A stretch of 64,000 nt of DNA from an uncultured Flavobacteriaceae bacterium (GCA_913020295.1 CAJWAA010000006.1:1-64000), one strand, 5' to 3'. Shown: positions 47,317 to 57,348, numbered from the stretch's first letter. Translations and numbers: made by a program. Notes: generated by a model from the sequence alone, not told the origin.

Positions 47317-47841
47317 CTAATCCTTTAGCTTGCTTCTTAAAATTTTATAAGCTTTTGTAATGTTGGATTCAACAGTTTTTACAGATATCCCAAGATGACT
47401 TGATATTTCAACATTTGTATAGCCATTCGTTTTACTTAGAACGAATATTTCTTTGATTTTTTTTGGTAAATTTTCTATTTCCTCACGAAGTTTTTCGAGT
47501 CTACGACTGGTTTCCTCATCAGGTATGTTAACCAATTGATTAAGAACTCTAAGGTAATTTTCATGAAGCTTTGATCTGGACTTGTTTTTATAATAATTAT
47601 CTATAAACTTATTGTAAACTGACTTACGTAAAAAACCCTCAATCGAGTAATTATGATTTAGCTTTTTTCTATACTCATAAGTTTTAATAAAAACTTCCTG
47701 AACAATGTCACTTGCACTATGGTGATCTCCAGACAGGCTTAAAGCATATCCAAATAATGAATCACCGTAGGTTTTAACAAGCTTTTCAAAAGCTTTTTCG
47801 TCACCATCCCTTAGTTGATTAATTAATTTAGCAGAGTCCAT
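47317..47841 (-). CDS. ECF RNA polymerase sigma factor
   Basis: A 174-residue ECF sigma factor. Region 2 is seen as LVKTYGDSLFGYALSLSGDHHSASDIVQEVFIK and region 4 as the helix-turn-helix YTNVEISSHLGISVKTVESNI. The length and the VESNITKAYKIL end match the Bacteroidota FecI-like family. It should direct transcription of the PUL when freed by FecR. It is transcribed away from fecR, not with it, which is uncommon for such pairs. Confidence 0.9.
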   Translation of the reverse strand: MDSAKLINQLRDGDEKAFEKLVKTYGDSLFGYALSLSGDHHSASDIVQEVFIKTYEYRKKLNHNYSIEGFLRKSVYNKFIDNYYKNKSRSKLHENYLRVLNQLVNIPDEETSRRLEKLREEIENLPKKIKEIFVLSKTNGYTNVEISSHLGISVKTVESNITKAYKILRSKLKD

Positions 47842-47920
47842 CTTTTAAAATATACAATATTTGTAACTTAAGAGTAGGGTATTAATTTTTTAAATCGTAT
47901 ATAAATAAAGGAATTATTTT

Positions 47921-49066
47921 TTGAAAAATAGCACAACTAAAATAATAGTCAATTTTTTAAATAATCAATCTGATATTAAAGAACTAGAATTCTTATTAAA
48001 TTGGATTTCAGATGAGGATAATTTTATTTTATTTAAACAATTTATTTCAATTCATCATTATTCAAATTTAATTATGAATCATTCTGATAAAGAATCAATC
48101 ATTAGAGAAATTAAAAAGAAAATTAAATCAGATAGGCTTAAAAAAGATGAAAAAAAATTCATCTTAAGAGAGGCATCCAAATATGCTGCTATCGTTGTAG
48201 TATCGATATGTGTTGGATATTACTTGGATAATTCTAAAATATCTTCAAAACCAATAAATGAGTTATTACCATCGAAAATATCTTTGCAAAAATCTAATGG
48301 TGAGAAAATAATTTTAGATGAAAGTTCCGAGAATAGCATTGATTTAGAAGACGATGTTATTTTAAAAAAAGAATTAAAAACGATCTCTTATAATGAAGTC
48401 AATAATATTAATTCTTTGAAATTTAATACCATCGAAGTACCATATGGAAAAAGATTTAATGTTCGATTATCTGATAACACCTTAGTTTTTTTAAACTCTG
48501 GTAGTTCTCTTAAATTTCCCGTCAAGTTCATCCAAGGTCAAGAAAGAAAAGTTTATTTACAGGGGGAAGCCTTTTTTGAAGTTACTCACAACAAAGAACT
48601 ATTTACAGTAGAATCTCCAGGGGCTATTGCCACAGTTTATGGGACTAAGTTTAATTTTAAAAATTATCAAGAGGATCCATTTTCTGAAGTAATACTAACG
48701 GAAGGAAGTGTTGGTTTAAAGTCCAGTTTTTACATGCAAAAACCTGTTACAATCAAGCCTAATTTTAAGGCAGAATTAAATAAAGTTGAAAATAATATTG
48801 AAGTTGTTCAGGTTAATACCAAACTATACACTAGCTGGATTGATGGAAAAACAGTATTTAGAAATGAAAATATTGATAATCTGATTTTGAAGTTGGAGCG
48901 CTTGTATAATGTCAGCATTACTAATAATAATCAAAAACTATCAAATAAGTTTTTTAATGCAACAATTTTTGTTGAAAATGAGACTATTGAAGATGTACTT
49001 GAGTATTTAAAAGAGGTATATAAAATTGATTATCAGTTTATCAACAATAAAATTGTAATTAAATAA
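47921..49066 (+). CDS. FecR-family anti-sigma factor
   Basis: A 381-residue protein starting at TTG 47921. The N-terminal cytoplasmic region (1-85) binds sigma in this family. A single transmembrane helix lies near 88-102 (AAIVVVSICVGYYL). The FecR domain follows (about 170-265: VPYGKRFNVRLSDNTLVFLNSGSSLKFP), and a DUF4974-like C-terminal domain (about 305-380) ends YKIDYQFINNKIVIK. It passes a signal from the SusC receptor to the sigma factor. Gap to susC is 80 bp. Confidence 0.9.
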   Translation: MKNSTTKIIVNFLNNQSDIKELEFLLNWISDEDNFILFKQFISIHHYSNLIMNHSDKESIIREIKKKIKSDRLKKDEKKFILREASKYAAIVVVSICVGYYLDNSKISSKPINELLPSKISLQKSNGEKIILDESSENSIDLEDDVILKKELKTISYNEVNNINSLKFNTIEVPYGKRFNVRLSDNTLVFLNSGSSLKFPVKFIQGQERKVYLQGEAFFEVTHNKELFTVESPGAIATVYGTKFNFKNYQEDPFSEVILTEGSVGLKSSFYMQKPVTIKPNFKAELNKVENNIEVVQVNTKLYTSWIDGKTVFRNENIDNLILKLERLYNVSITNNNQKLSNKFFNATIFVENETIEDVLEYLKEVYKIDYQFINNKIVIK

Positions 49067-49146
49067 AACTTTTTTATCAATTAAAAATAAATAATTTATG
49101 ATATAATTAACAACGAAATAAACTAACCACAAACCAAACTATATTT

Positions 49147-52100
49147 ATGAAATTACTTACAAATGAGGTTTTTTGTAATTCCTCAATCAAAAAAATTGCA
49201 AATAAAAGGAAAAAAATAATCACATTTATAATGACAATTTGTGTGGTTTTTTCTTCCTATGCAAATAAAAATCTCTATTCTGATACAGAGATTACTCTAG
49301 ATCTAAAAAATACCTCTATAATTGGTGTATTGGATCACATAGAGTCAACAACAGAACTTAGATTCATATTTGATAGTGAAATTTATGACTTAAACGAAAA
49401 AGTTTCTTTATCAATAAAGAATAAGAGTTTAGACGAAACGCTATTTACTTTATTTGGTTCAAAGGTAATTTATGAATTAAAAGAAAATTTAGTTTTCTTA
49501 AAACAGATAATTGATAAAGACATATCTGCTAAGTTAGTTATATCAAATGAAGAGGATGAAGAAGAAATTCAGTCTCCTGTTTCAGGAGTAATCGTTGATA
49601 TGGATGGAACTCCACTTCCTGGTGTAAATGTTTTTATTAAAGGAACAACTATTGGAACTGCTACCGATTTTGACGGGAATTATTCAATTTCTGCTAATAT
49701 TGGAGATGTCTTAATTTTCTCTTTTGTAGGGTTTGAAAATCAAGAAGTCATTGTAGGTGATCAACAAAGTATTGACATTTCAATGGTTGCCGATTATGCT
49801 AATCTTGATGAAGTCGTTATCACAGGTTATGGTTCTACTGCAAAAAAAGATTTAGTATCCTCGATTTCCCAAATCAAAGGGGATGTTCTTGCTAATCAAC
49901 CTGTCGCTAGAGTTGACAATATGCTTCAAGGAAGAGCTGCAGGAGTAAATGTAGTTTCAACAAGTGGAGAGCCTGGAGCACCTGCCGTTATTAGAATCCG
50001 AGGGATGAGTTCAATTAATGGTAATAACAGTCCTCTATTTGTTATTGATGGATTTATAGCGGGAACAGATTTTAACCTTTCTAATTTAAACGTAAATGAT
50101 GTTGAATCAATTGAAGTTTTAAAAGATGCTAGTTCGTTAGCCATATATGGAACGAGAGGAGCAGCAGGTGTAATTTTAATCAATACAAAATCTGGAAAAT
50201 CAGTACAAGAGGGTAAGATAGATGTTTCAATTAATCATTATTCATCTATTCAACAAGTTTACAATTATCCTGAAATGGCGGATATAGGTACTTGGGCTGA
50301 ATATTGGAATGAGGGGGTAACTTTAGTCCCTGGTCCTGATGGCTTTGGTTTTAATGATCCTGCGCTTGCCGATAATGCTACACACGCTCCTAATTGGCAA
50401 AGCATTACACCCACAGACTGGTCTGGTTTGATTACAAGAAACGGAAGAATTGACAACACAGATGTCAATATTAGTGGTAATTCAAAAAGATCTAACTACT
50501 TTATTTCTTATAACAGGTTCTATCAAGAAGGTATCATCATAGGTTCTGGCCTTGAAAGAAATTCATTAAGGGCAAACATCGATTTGAATATAACTGATAA
50601 AATTAGAACAGGAATAAGAATGAATGTTACTGACAGAAAGCAAGAAAATAACAAAGTTAGTTGGCAGGCCACTTATTTTAATGCTTTACCAATAATGAAA
50701 GTTTACAATGATGACGGATCATATAATGCGTTGAATCCTGTCAGAGGATCATATATGAGAAATGCTGTTGCAGATATCAACGAAAGAATTGATCATAATT
50801 TTGTAACCAATGTAATTGCAAACGCTTACGTTGAGGCAGATTTACTCCCAGATTTAACCATAAGAAGCTCTGTAGGTTCTAATTTAAATTTTAACAAAGC
50901 AAATGACTATATAGGGGCTATTGACCCAGTGAGAGCTCAATCTGGAATTGGTGGTAAAGCCGATGTCGCATTTGGAAGATCTACAGGTTTTTTAAATGAA
51001 AATACTTTAACATATACCAAAGATTTTGGAGAACATTCACTTAAGGTTCTTGCAGGCTATACTATGCAAAAAGATACTTACACAGATGTAAATGCCGGAG
51101 GTGCAGGTTATGCCAATGACGTTGTAACGTTTAATAGCCTGTCACTAGGGGCAGATGCTGCGAGAAATATTGTTGGATCTGACTACCGTCAAAGAACATT
51201 CGAGTCTATATTAGGAAGGATAAATTATAGTTTTAGAGATAAATATCTTTTAACCCTAGTAGGAAGAAGGGACGGTTCTTCAGTGTTTGAACAAGGAAAA
51301 AAGTATGCATTTTTTCCATCTGTAGGTGCAGCATGGAAAATTGGTGAAGAGGACTTTATGCAAGATATTGATATCATCAGTAGTCTGAAATTGAGGGGTA
51401 GTTATGGAATCGTAGGGGAACAAGGAGTTCAGGCTTATAATTCTTTAGCAAAATACACACCAAGAAATGTGTTTTTTAATCAATCAATTAGTCCTGCGGT
51501 TATTTTAGCCTCACTTCCAAGTACTGGATTAGATTGGGAAAAAACATATCAAACTGACATTGGTTTAGAAATTGGATTTGAGAACAATAGATATTCTGTT
51601 GAAATTGATTACTATAACAAGCAAACCAAGGATCTTCTTTTGGCGAAACCATTACCTGGCACTGCAGGTGATACTAGACTTGAAAATATCGGACAAGTTG
51701 AGAATAAAGGATTTGAGTTTACCTTCAATTCTGTAAACATTGAAAAACCAGATTTTATTTGGAGTTCAAACCTTCAAATTTCTGCCAATAGAAATAAAGT
51801 TGTTAGTATAGGTGATGCTCCTTTTATAGACCTTAGAAACCCGAACCATGCACAAGCAGGAGCTGCAGCCCTTAGGCTTGTAGCTGGGGAGGTGATGCCA
51901 TCTTTTTATGGAGCTACTTACGAGGGTACTTATAAATCCGCAGACGAAATTATAGCTGACGGAAGAGACGGAGTAGACCTTATTGGAGCTCCAAACTATG
52001 TTGATCAAAATGGAGACGGAAACATAAATGATTTAGATTTTGTGAATCAGGGAAGTCCACAACCTGACTTTTATTACGGATTTAGAAATACCTTAACATA

Positions 52101-52560
52101 CAAAAACTTTACCCTAGACGTCTTCTTTCAAGGAATGCAAGGAAATGAGGTTTTCGATGCATCTATATACGAATTTTACTATGGTAGAGATGCTTCATTT
52201 AATCTCCTACCATTGGTTAAAGATAGATGGACTCCTGAAAATCCAACTTCAGATATTCCCAGAGCAGGAACATCTGCAGGTGGATATAGGCCTAACAGTA
52301 GCTTAAATATTGTCGATGGTTCTTATTTGAGGCTTAAAAATGTTACTTTAAACTATGATTTTGATACAGTACCTGGTTTATCTTTTATTGAATCGGCCAG
52401 TGTTTATTTAACCGGTAATAATCTACTTTTGTTGACTGACTATGAGTGGGGAGATCCGGAGGTTAGTGATGGTGGAGCAAATACAGTCGCTCAAGGGGTT
52501 GCCGATGATCAGTATCCCTACGCATCTTCTGTTGCACTTGGTTTTAGATTAAACTTATAA
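49147..52560 (+). CDS. SusC-like TonB-dependent receptor with STN signalling domain
   Basis: A 1137-residue outer-membrane receptor. After the signal region (about 23-45), an STN domain (about 50-115: LDLKNTSIIGVLDHIEST...) marks it as a transducer to FecR. A carboxypeptidase-like beta domain is at about 140-205 (VSGVIVDMDGTPLPGVNVF). The plug carries DEVVITGYGS and the SusC signature NSPLFVIDGF. The barrel ends in FRLNL with the usual terminal hydrophobic residues. It imports oligosaccharides with TonB energy and partner SusD (10 bp downstream). The length is normal for the family. Confidence 0.95.
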   Translation: MKLLTNEVFCNSSIKKIANKRKKIITFIMTICVVFSSYANKNLYSDTEITLDLKNTSIIGVLDHIESTTELRFIFDSEIYDLNEKVSLSIKNKSLDETLFTLFGSKVIYELKENLVFLKQIIDKDISAKLVISNEEDEEEIQSPVSGVIVDMDGTPLPGVNVFIKGTTIGTATDFDGNYSISANIGDVLIFSFVGFENQEVIVGDQQSIDISMVADYANLDEVVITGYGSTAKKDLVSSISQIKGDVLANQPVARVDNMLQGRAAGVNVVSTSGEPGAPAVIRIRGMSSINGNNSPLFVIDGFIAGTDFNLSNLNVNDVESIEVLKDASSLAIYGTRGAAGVILINTKSGKSVQEGKIDVSINHYSSIQQVYNYPEMADIGTWAEYWNEGVTLVPGPDGFGFNDPALADNATHAPNWQSITPTDWSGLITRNGRIDNTDVNISGNSKRSNYFISYNRFYQEGIIIGSGLERNSLRANIDLNITDKIRTGIRMNVTDRKQENNKVSWQATYFNALPIMKVYNDDGSYNALNPVRGSYMRNAVADINERIDHNFVTNVIANAYVEADLLPDLTIRSSVGSNLNFNKANDYIGAIDPVRAQSGIGGKADVAFGRSTGFLNENTLTYTKDFGEHSLKVLAGYTMQKDTYTDVNAGGAGYANDVVTFNSLSLGADAARNIVGSDYRQRTFESILGRINYSFRDKYLLTLVGRRDGSSVFEQGKKYAFFPSVGAAWKIGEEDFMQDIDIISSLKLRGSYGIVGEQGVQAYNSLAKYTPRNVFFNQSISPAVILASLPSTGLDWEKTYQTDIGLEIGFENNRYSVEIDYYNKQTKDLLLAKPLPGTAGDTRLENIGQVENKGFEFTFNSVNIEKPDFIWSSNLQISANRNKVVSIGDAPFIDLRNPNHAQAGAAALRLVAGEVMPSFYGATYEGTYKSADEIIADGRDGVDLIGAPNYVDQNGDGNINDLDFVNQGSPQPDFYYGFRNTLTYKNFTLDVFFQGMQGNEVFDASIYEFYYGRDASFNLLPLVKDRWTPENPTSDIPRAGTSAGGYRPNSSLNIVDGSYLRLKNVTLNYDFDTVPGLSFIESASVYLTGNNLLLLTDYEWGDPEVSDGGANTVAQGVADDQYPYASSVALGFRLNL

Positions 52561-52570
52561 AATTTACACG

Positions 52571-54133
52571 ATGAAAAATATTATATTAAACTCGACTAAA
52601 CTTATATTATTTACATCTCTATTTTGTTTTTTTTCCTCATGCGAAGAGTACTTGAACGAAGATTTTAGAGATGGATTGTCGCCCTCTACTTTTTACAATA
52701 GTGATGCGGAGGCTGAAATAGCTGTTAATGGAGCCTATTCAATGCTTACTGATGCTGGTTGGTTTAAACATAGAGATCGGGTAGCATGGTGGAATATGGC
52801 TACTGATGAGAGAAGCTCTACAAGAAATATCTTTAAAGAAGCTCACAACATTATTTGGGATGAAGGGGTTGGAGATGGTGAACGAATGTGGAATACCTTA
52901 TATGAAACGGTAAGAAATACCAGTGATGCAATTGCAAATATTTCAGGAAACGAAAATTTATCGCAAACAGCCATAGATCAGTCATTGGGCCAGCTATACG
53001 TAATCAGAGCAATGGCTTACTATGATTTAACATGTGTTTGGAATGATGTTCCCTTTTTTACTGAAATACTTGCACCTGAAGAGTTAGCTTCATTAGAGAG
53101 AACTCCTGCTCAGACAATTAGAGATGCTATGATTGCCGATCTACAAACTGCTTATGGATTACTCCCTGATTCTTGGTCTGGACCAGATCTTGGAAGAATG
53201 TCTAAATGGGCTGCTAGAGCACTAGAGGCTAAATTTCATATGTTTTCAAAAAATTGGCAAGGAATGCTAACGGCATGTAAGGACATCATTGATAATTCTC
53301 CTCACAGCCTGATGGATGATTTTGGAGATATTTTTGATTGGACTAATTCGGGTTATACTAATAAAGTAAAACCCGAACACATATTGTGGATTGATTTCAC
53401 TGGTCTTCCTGCTGCTGGTTTGGGAACGAATGATGAACAAGATTTTCAAGGAGGACACGACTTTGTTCCCAGACTTCGCGATGAGCCTAAGGATAAAAAA
53501 GGTAGGCAAAAGGAACTAAAAGCTGCTTTGGCAGCCAATGGTCATGAATTTGGGGGATATGGTGGAGCGTCACCCCTCCCGCTGTTAGCTGACAGATCAT
53601 CTTGGGATGATGGTGATCTCCGTTATGATAAAACTTTTACCAAAGAATACGAGGGAATACCCCTTAAGTTTGTATACTGTAAAAAATTATGGAATTTAAG
53701 CTCAGAATTTTCTCCAAGAGGTAATAAAAGTGAAAACTTTGTTATGATAAGATTAGCTGATATTTATCTTATGGCAGGTGAGGCAGAAAATGAACTTAAT
53801 GGTCCAGATAATGCTTATCAGTATGTCAATAAAGTACGTGAAAGAGCTTTTGAACCAGATCAACCGTGGAGTGGAATGACTCAGTCTGAGTTTAGAGTTG
53901 AAATGCAGGAGGAAAGAATGCATGAGCTATGTATGGAGAACCATAGAAAACCTGACCTTGTAAGGTGGGGTATTTATGTTGAGAGAATCAGAAATACTCA
54001 ATTTCAAAAACACAATGCTCAAGCGGCAACTAATGTTCAAGAAAAACATAGATATGCGCCTATACCTCTTTCCGAAATACAATTAAATCCTAATTTATTA
54101 AAAACGGATCCTACTAATAACGGTTATAGGTAA
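52571..54133 (+). CDS. SusD/RagB family glycan-binding lipoprotein
   Basis: A 520-residue surface lipoprotein with signal ending at Cys24 (FCFFSSC). It has the SusD start EYLNEDFRDGLSPSTFYNSDAEAEIAVNGAY, then TPR-like helices with QLYVIRAMAYYDL and KWAARALEAKFHM. The RagB C-terminal block VMIRLADIYLMAGEAENEL and the ERMHELCMENHRKPDLVRWG segment follow. It caps the SusC pore and captures the glycan. It is followed by a bidirectional terminator. Confidence 0.95.
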   Translation: MKNIILNSTKLILFTSLFCFFSSCEEYLNEDFRDGLSPSTFYNSDAEAEIAVNGAYSMLTDAGWFKHRDRVAWWNMATDERSSTRNIFKEAHNIIWDEGVGDGERMWNTLYETVRNTSDAIANISGNENLSQTAIDQSLGQLYVIRAMAYYDLTCVWNDVPFFTEILAPEELASLERTPAQTIRDAMIADLQTAYGLLPDSWSGPDLGRMSKWAARALEAKFHMFSKNWQGMLTACKDIIDNSPHSLMDDFGDIFDWTNSGYTNKVKPEHILWIDFTGLPAAGLGTNDEQDFQGGHDFVPRLRDEPKDKKGRQKELKAALAANGHEFGGYGGASPLPLLADRSSWDDGDLRYDKTFTKEYEGIPLKFVYCKKLWNLSSEFSPRGNKSENFVMIRLADIYLMAGEAENELNGPDNAYQYVNKVRERAFEPDQPWSGMTQSEFRVEMQEERMHELCMENHRKPDLVRWGIYVERIRNTQFQKHNAQAATNVQEKHRYAPIPLSEIQLNPNLLKTDPTNNGYR

Positions 54134-54153
54134 TCTTTATATGTAGGTATTTT

Positions 54154-54186
54154 AAAACCAGTGTAGAAAACTACACTGGTTTTTTT
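54154..54186. terminator. Bidirectional Rho-independent terminator between SusD and the sulfatase pair
   Basis: AAAACCAGTGTAG (54154-54166) pairs with CTACACTGGTTTT (54171-54183) over a GAAA-like tetraloop of four A residues. T runs follow on both strands. It serves the SusD gene on the plus strand and the two sulfatases on the minus strand, whose last stop is at 54199. Confidence 0.85.
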
Positions 54187-54198
54187 ATTTCAAAAACT

Positions 54199-55842
54199 TT
54201 ATTTACCTATCCTTTCTATTTGTAGAATTTCATCCCATCGAATCACACCTATCTCTCTTGCCCAATTATTATACATTGAAATCATTTCTCTTGACTTATT
54301 AGGTAATGAATCTATTAAATTATTTTGCTCAGTTCTGTCTCTAGAGATGTTATAAAGTTCCCAGTTATCGTCAATTCCTTTCTCCCAATCTTGAACAAGC
54401 TTATAATCTCCCATTCTGACAGCTTTATTACCCTCATGTTCCCAAAATATCGGTTCCTTATGAATTTGTTCTTTTGATCCCTTAAATATAGGTGTAAGAC
54501 TTTTTCCTGAGTGTTTTTTAATTTTATTTCCATTAAAAACCTCTGGAATCATAGTCTTTGCAAGGTCAAGACAAGTTGCCATGATATCAAGCAAAAATCC
54601 GTATTGGTCTATAATTGAACCTTCTAGGTCTTTAGATATTCCATTGGGCCAGTGGACAATAAACGGTGTTCCAATACCTCCCTCGTGAGTCCAATGCTTG
54701 TAGGACCTAAAGGGGGTATTTGATGCATTTGCCCATGCTTTGCCATATGATAATTTGAGAGGCCCTTTTTTTGTTTCCAACTGCTCCTTTGACCCACTTC
54801 CAAGCATATCGAATTCTGCACATGCCCCGTTATCATTCAAAAACATAATTATAGTGTTTTCAAAGATGTTTTTTTTCTTAAGACTTTCTACTAATCTCCC
54901 TATATTTTGATCCATTCTATCAATCATTGCAGAATATATTGCCATTCTTAGATCCATTTCTCTTCGCTTTTCCTCTGACAAAGAGTTCCATGAAACAATA
55001 TCGTCGTAGCTTAAATTCCATGAAGAATCAATAAGCCCCATTTCTATCATTCTTTTGTATCTTTCCTCTCGTAAGTTTTCCCATCCCTTAAGATAATTCC
55101 CTCTATACTTATCAATATCCTCTTTTGGTGCATGAAGGGGCCAATGAGGGGCATTATATGACAGGTATAAAAAAAATGGCTTTTCACTATTTTTTCTCTT
55201 AACCTTATTTATATATTGAATTGCTTTATCTGTAAAAGCATCCGTTGTATAATAATTTTCATCATCAATATTTAATTTTTGGTTACCCTCGAATATAGAT
55301 CTTGGTTCCTCGGGTTTAAAATAATTACAAGCGCCAGCGATTGTTCCATAGAAATTTTCAAATCCTCTTTGAGATGGCCACTGATTTTTATCAAAAGAGC
55401 TCAGGTGCCATTTTCCACTCATTATTGTTGAATAACCAGATTCTTTTAAAACTTCGGCTATTGTAACAACATTAGAGCTTAATTTACCAGAATATTCAGG
55501 TGTTCCATAATTATGTTTATTTATATCACTAGGAGGGTTTGTGTGATGACCAATTCCCGCCTGGTGAGGATAGGTACCTGTTAATAGGGAAGCGCGAGTT
55601 GCTGAACACCTTGCATTATTATAAAACTGAGTGAATTTTAAGCCTTTTTTAGCAAGGTTTGATAGGTTTGGAGTATCAATTTCACCTCCATATGGGGCTA
55701 TATCAGAGTAACCCATATCGTCTGACATAATTAAGATAATATTTGGACGCTCGGATTTTTTAAAAGTATTGACCTTTCTGTCACATGAATAAATAAAAAT
55801 CAGAATAGAAATTGAAAAAAGTTTGACATTAAATGTATTCAT
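54199..55842 (-). CDS. Type I sulfatase, arylsulfatase (S1_4-like), lipoprotein
   Basis: A 547-residue sulfatase. A lipoprotein signal ends at Cys20 (IFIYSC), Asp41-Asp42 sit in IMSDDMGYSD, and the formylglycine motif reads CSATR at 79-83. The motif has Ala where CxPxR sulfatases have Pro, still within the accepted C-x-(P/A)-x-R form. Later motifs GKWHLSS, FLNDNGACAE and HWTHEGGIGTPFIVHWP match arylsulfatase A-like (subfamily S1_4) enzymes. It is the second gene of a leftward pair (6 bp from its neighbour). Confidence 0.9.
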   Translation of the reverse strand: MNTFNVKLFSISILIFIYSCDRKVNTFKKSERPNIILIMSDDMGYSDIAPYGGEIDTPNLSNLAKKGLKFTQFYNNARCSATRASLLTGTYPHQAGIGHHTNPPSDINKHNYGTPEYSGKLSSNVVTIAEVLKESGYSTIMSGKWHLSSFDKNQWPSQRGFENFYGTIAGACNYFKPEEPRSIFEGNQKLNIDDENYYTTDAFTDKAIQYINKVKRKNSEKPFFLYLSYNAPHWPLHAPKEDIDKYRGNYLKGWENLREERYKRMIEMGLIDSSWNLSYDDIVSWNSLSEEKRREMDLRMAIYSAMIDRMDQNIGRLVESLKKKNIFENTIIMFLNDNGACAEFDMLGSGSKEQLETKKGPLKLSYGKAWANASNTPFRSYKHWTHEGGIGTPFIVHWPNGISKDLEGSIIDQYGFLLDIMATCLDLAKTMIPEVFNGNKIKKHSGKSLTPIFKGSKEQIHKEPIFWEHEGNKAVRMGDYKLVQDWEKGIDDNWELYNISRDRTEQNNLIDSLPNKSREMISMYNNWAREIGVIRWDEILQIERIGK

Positions 55843-55848
55843 ATGCTA

Positions 55849-57348
55849 TTATCTATTTAGTTTTTTGATTTTTGTTAAATAAGGGAGCCAAGGACCTTTT
55901 CCAGTCCTATCTTGTCTACTTATTGCCCTCATTTCTGTATCTACTCCCATATCACCCTGTTGCCTCATCCAATCCTTGAGCTTGTTCTTCATTTGTTTTT
56001 TTACTTCCTCAAAACCAGGTTGATTAGCTATATTATTTTTTTCATAAGGATCATTTTTTAAATCATATAATTCTTCATAAGGTCTTTTAAGGTATGTTTT
56101 TACCCATCTTAATTGCTTTTCAGTTTTGGCATTATTAACCCATGACTTATAAATTTCCATCGGAGGTATTTTTTCACCTCTTAAAAAACTGGGTCTTATA
56201 CTGTCCTTAGCTGTAAGAATATTATAAAATTTTTCATCATAGTTTAGATTTAGAATGTATTTATATTTTTCAGATCTAACTGATCGAATTGGATATGATT
56301 CAGATCCATTAATTATACCTCTTGTTGTTTGCACACCATAAGTATAATCCCTATGATAGTTTTTCTCTCCTAACATTACATCTAAAAAGCTTTTACCATC
56401 AAAACCAGTGAGACCTTTAGAATCTGAAATACCTACATTAATTTTTGATGGGTCTTCACCTACTGCGTCAATTAGTGTAGGAATAATGTCCACATATTGA
56501 GTAATAGCACTAGTTCTGGTTTTTGGTTTAATTTTTCCAGGCCATTTTACAATAAAAGCAGTTTTTAGACCAAGATCATAACATGTCCATTTTCCAAAAG
56601 GATAAAAATACCCTTGCTCACTTGTAAAAATTGAGATGGTATTCTGATTTTTTTTTGAGTCATTAATTATTTTAAGAGTTTTACCTAAAAGACTATCCAT
56701 ATATGTAATTTCACTGTAATAACTACTTAATCCTTTTCTAGTAATATCCGAATCAACCATATACTCTGGCACTTCTAAAGTTTGAGGTGGGTATAATTCA
56801 AATTCTCCACGATTCCATGGTGTGTGGGGCTGATTTTGTGCAACAATTAAAAAAAATGGTTTATTTCCATTTATTACAGGTTTAATTTTATTTAAATCAA
56901 TATCAGAACCGTTAAATCCAGTATCGTGCTGAACTCCCCCTAAATAATTTATTGGAAATGAATCCTTTGGACCATAATGCTTTTTACCTATAAGAGCAAC
57001 TTCATATCCAAGATTTTTAAAATGGTGAGCAAAACTCTTTACACCATCAAAAACATTAGAATGATTTGGAAAAGCTCCACTTCTCACAGGGTATATGCCA
57101 GTCATAAGTTGTTGTCGAGATGGAGCACACATTGCTGTTGAGGTAAACATATTATCAAAACTTATTCCCTCATTAGCTAATTTTTCAATATTTGGTGTTT
57201 TAACAATTTTATTGCCATAAGGTTGACAATCATTCCAATTCATATCATCTCCCAGAAAAATCAAAATATTTGGAAGTTGATTATTTTGATAATTAGGTTT
57301 ACAAGAAAATAAAATATAGAAAATAGATATAAGAAATAATGGTTTCAT
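55849..57348 (-). CDS. Type I sulfatase, sulfamidase-like, lipoprotein
   Basis: A 499-residue sulfatase with lipoprotein Cys16 (YILFSC). It has Asp34-Asp35 in FLGDDMNWND, CAPSR at 74-78, and ALIGKKHYGP. A FTSEQGYFYPFGKW motif stands where others have SDNG or SDHG, so the later metal site is slightly altered (Ser-Glu-Gln instead of Asp-Asn/His). It resembles heparan N-sulfatase-like S1_8 enzymes. First gene of the leftward pair; its upstream region is shared with the divergent Gfo/Idh gene. Confidence 0.88.
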   Translation of the reverse strand: MKPLFLISIFYILFSCKPNYQNNQLPNILIFLGDDMNWNDCQPYGNKIVKTPNIEKLANEGISFDNMFTSTAMCAPSRQQLMTGIYPVRSGAFPNHSNVFDGVKSFAHHFKNLGYEVALIGKKHYGPKDSFPINYLGGVQHDTGFNGSDIDLNKIKPVINGNKPFFLIVAQNQPHTPWNRGEFELYPPQTLEVPEYMVDSDITRKGLSSYYSEITYMDSLLGKTLKIINDSKKNQNTISIFTSEQGYFYPFGKWTCYDLGLKTAFIVKWPGKIKPKTRTSAITQYVDIIPTLIDAVGEDPSKINVGISDSKGLTGFDGKSFLDVMLGEKNYHRDYTYGVQTTRGIINGSESYPIRSVRSEKYKYILNLNYDEKFYNILTAKDSIRPSFLRGEKIPPMEIYKSWVNNAKTEKQLRWVKTYLKRPYEELYDLKNDPYEKNNIANQPGFEEVKKQMKNKLKDWMRQQGDMGVDTEMRAISRQDRTGKGPWLPYLTKIKKLNR

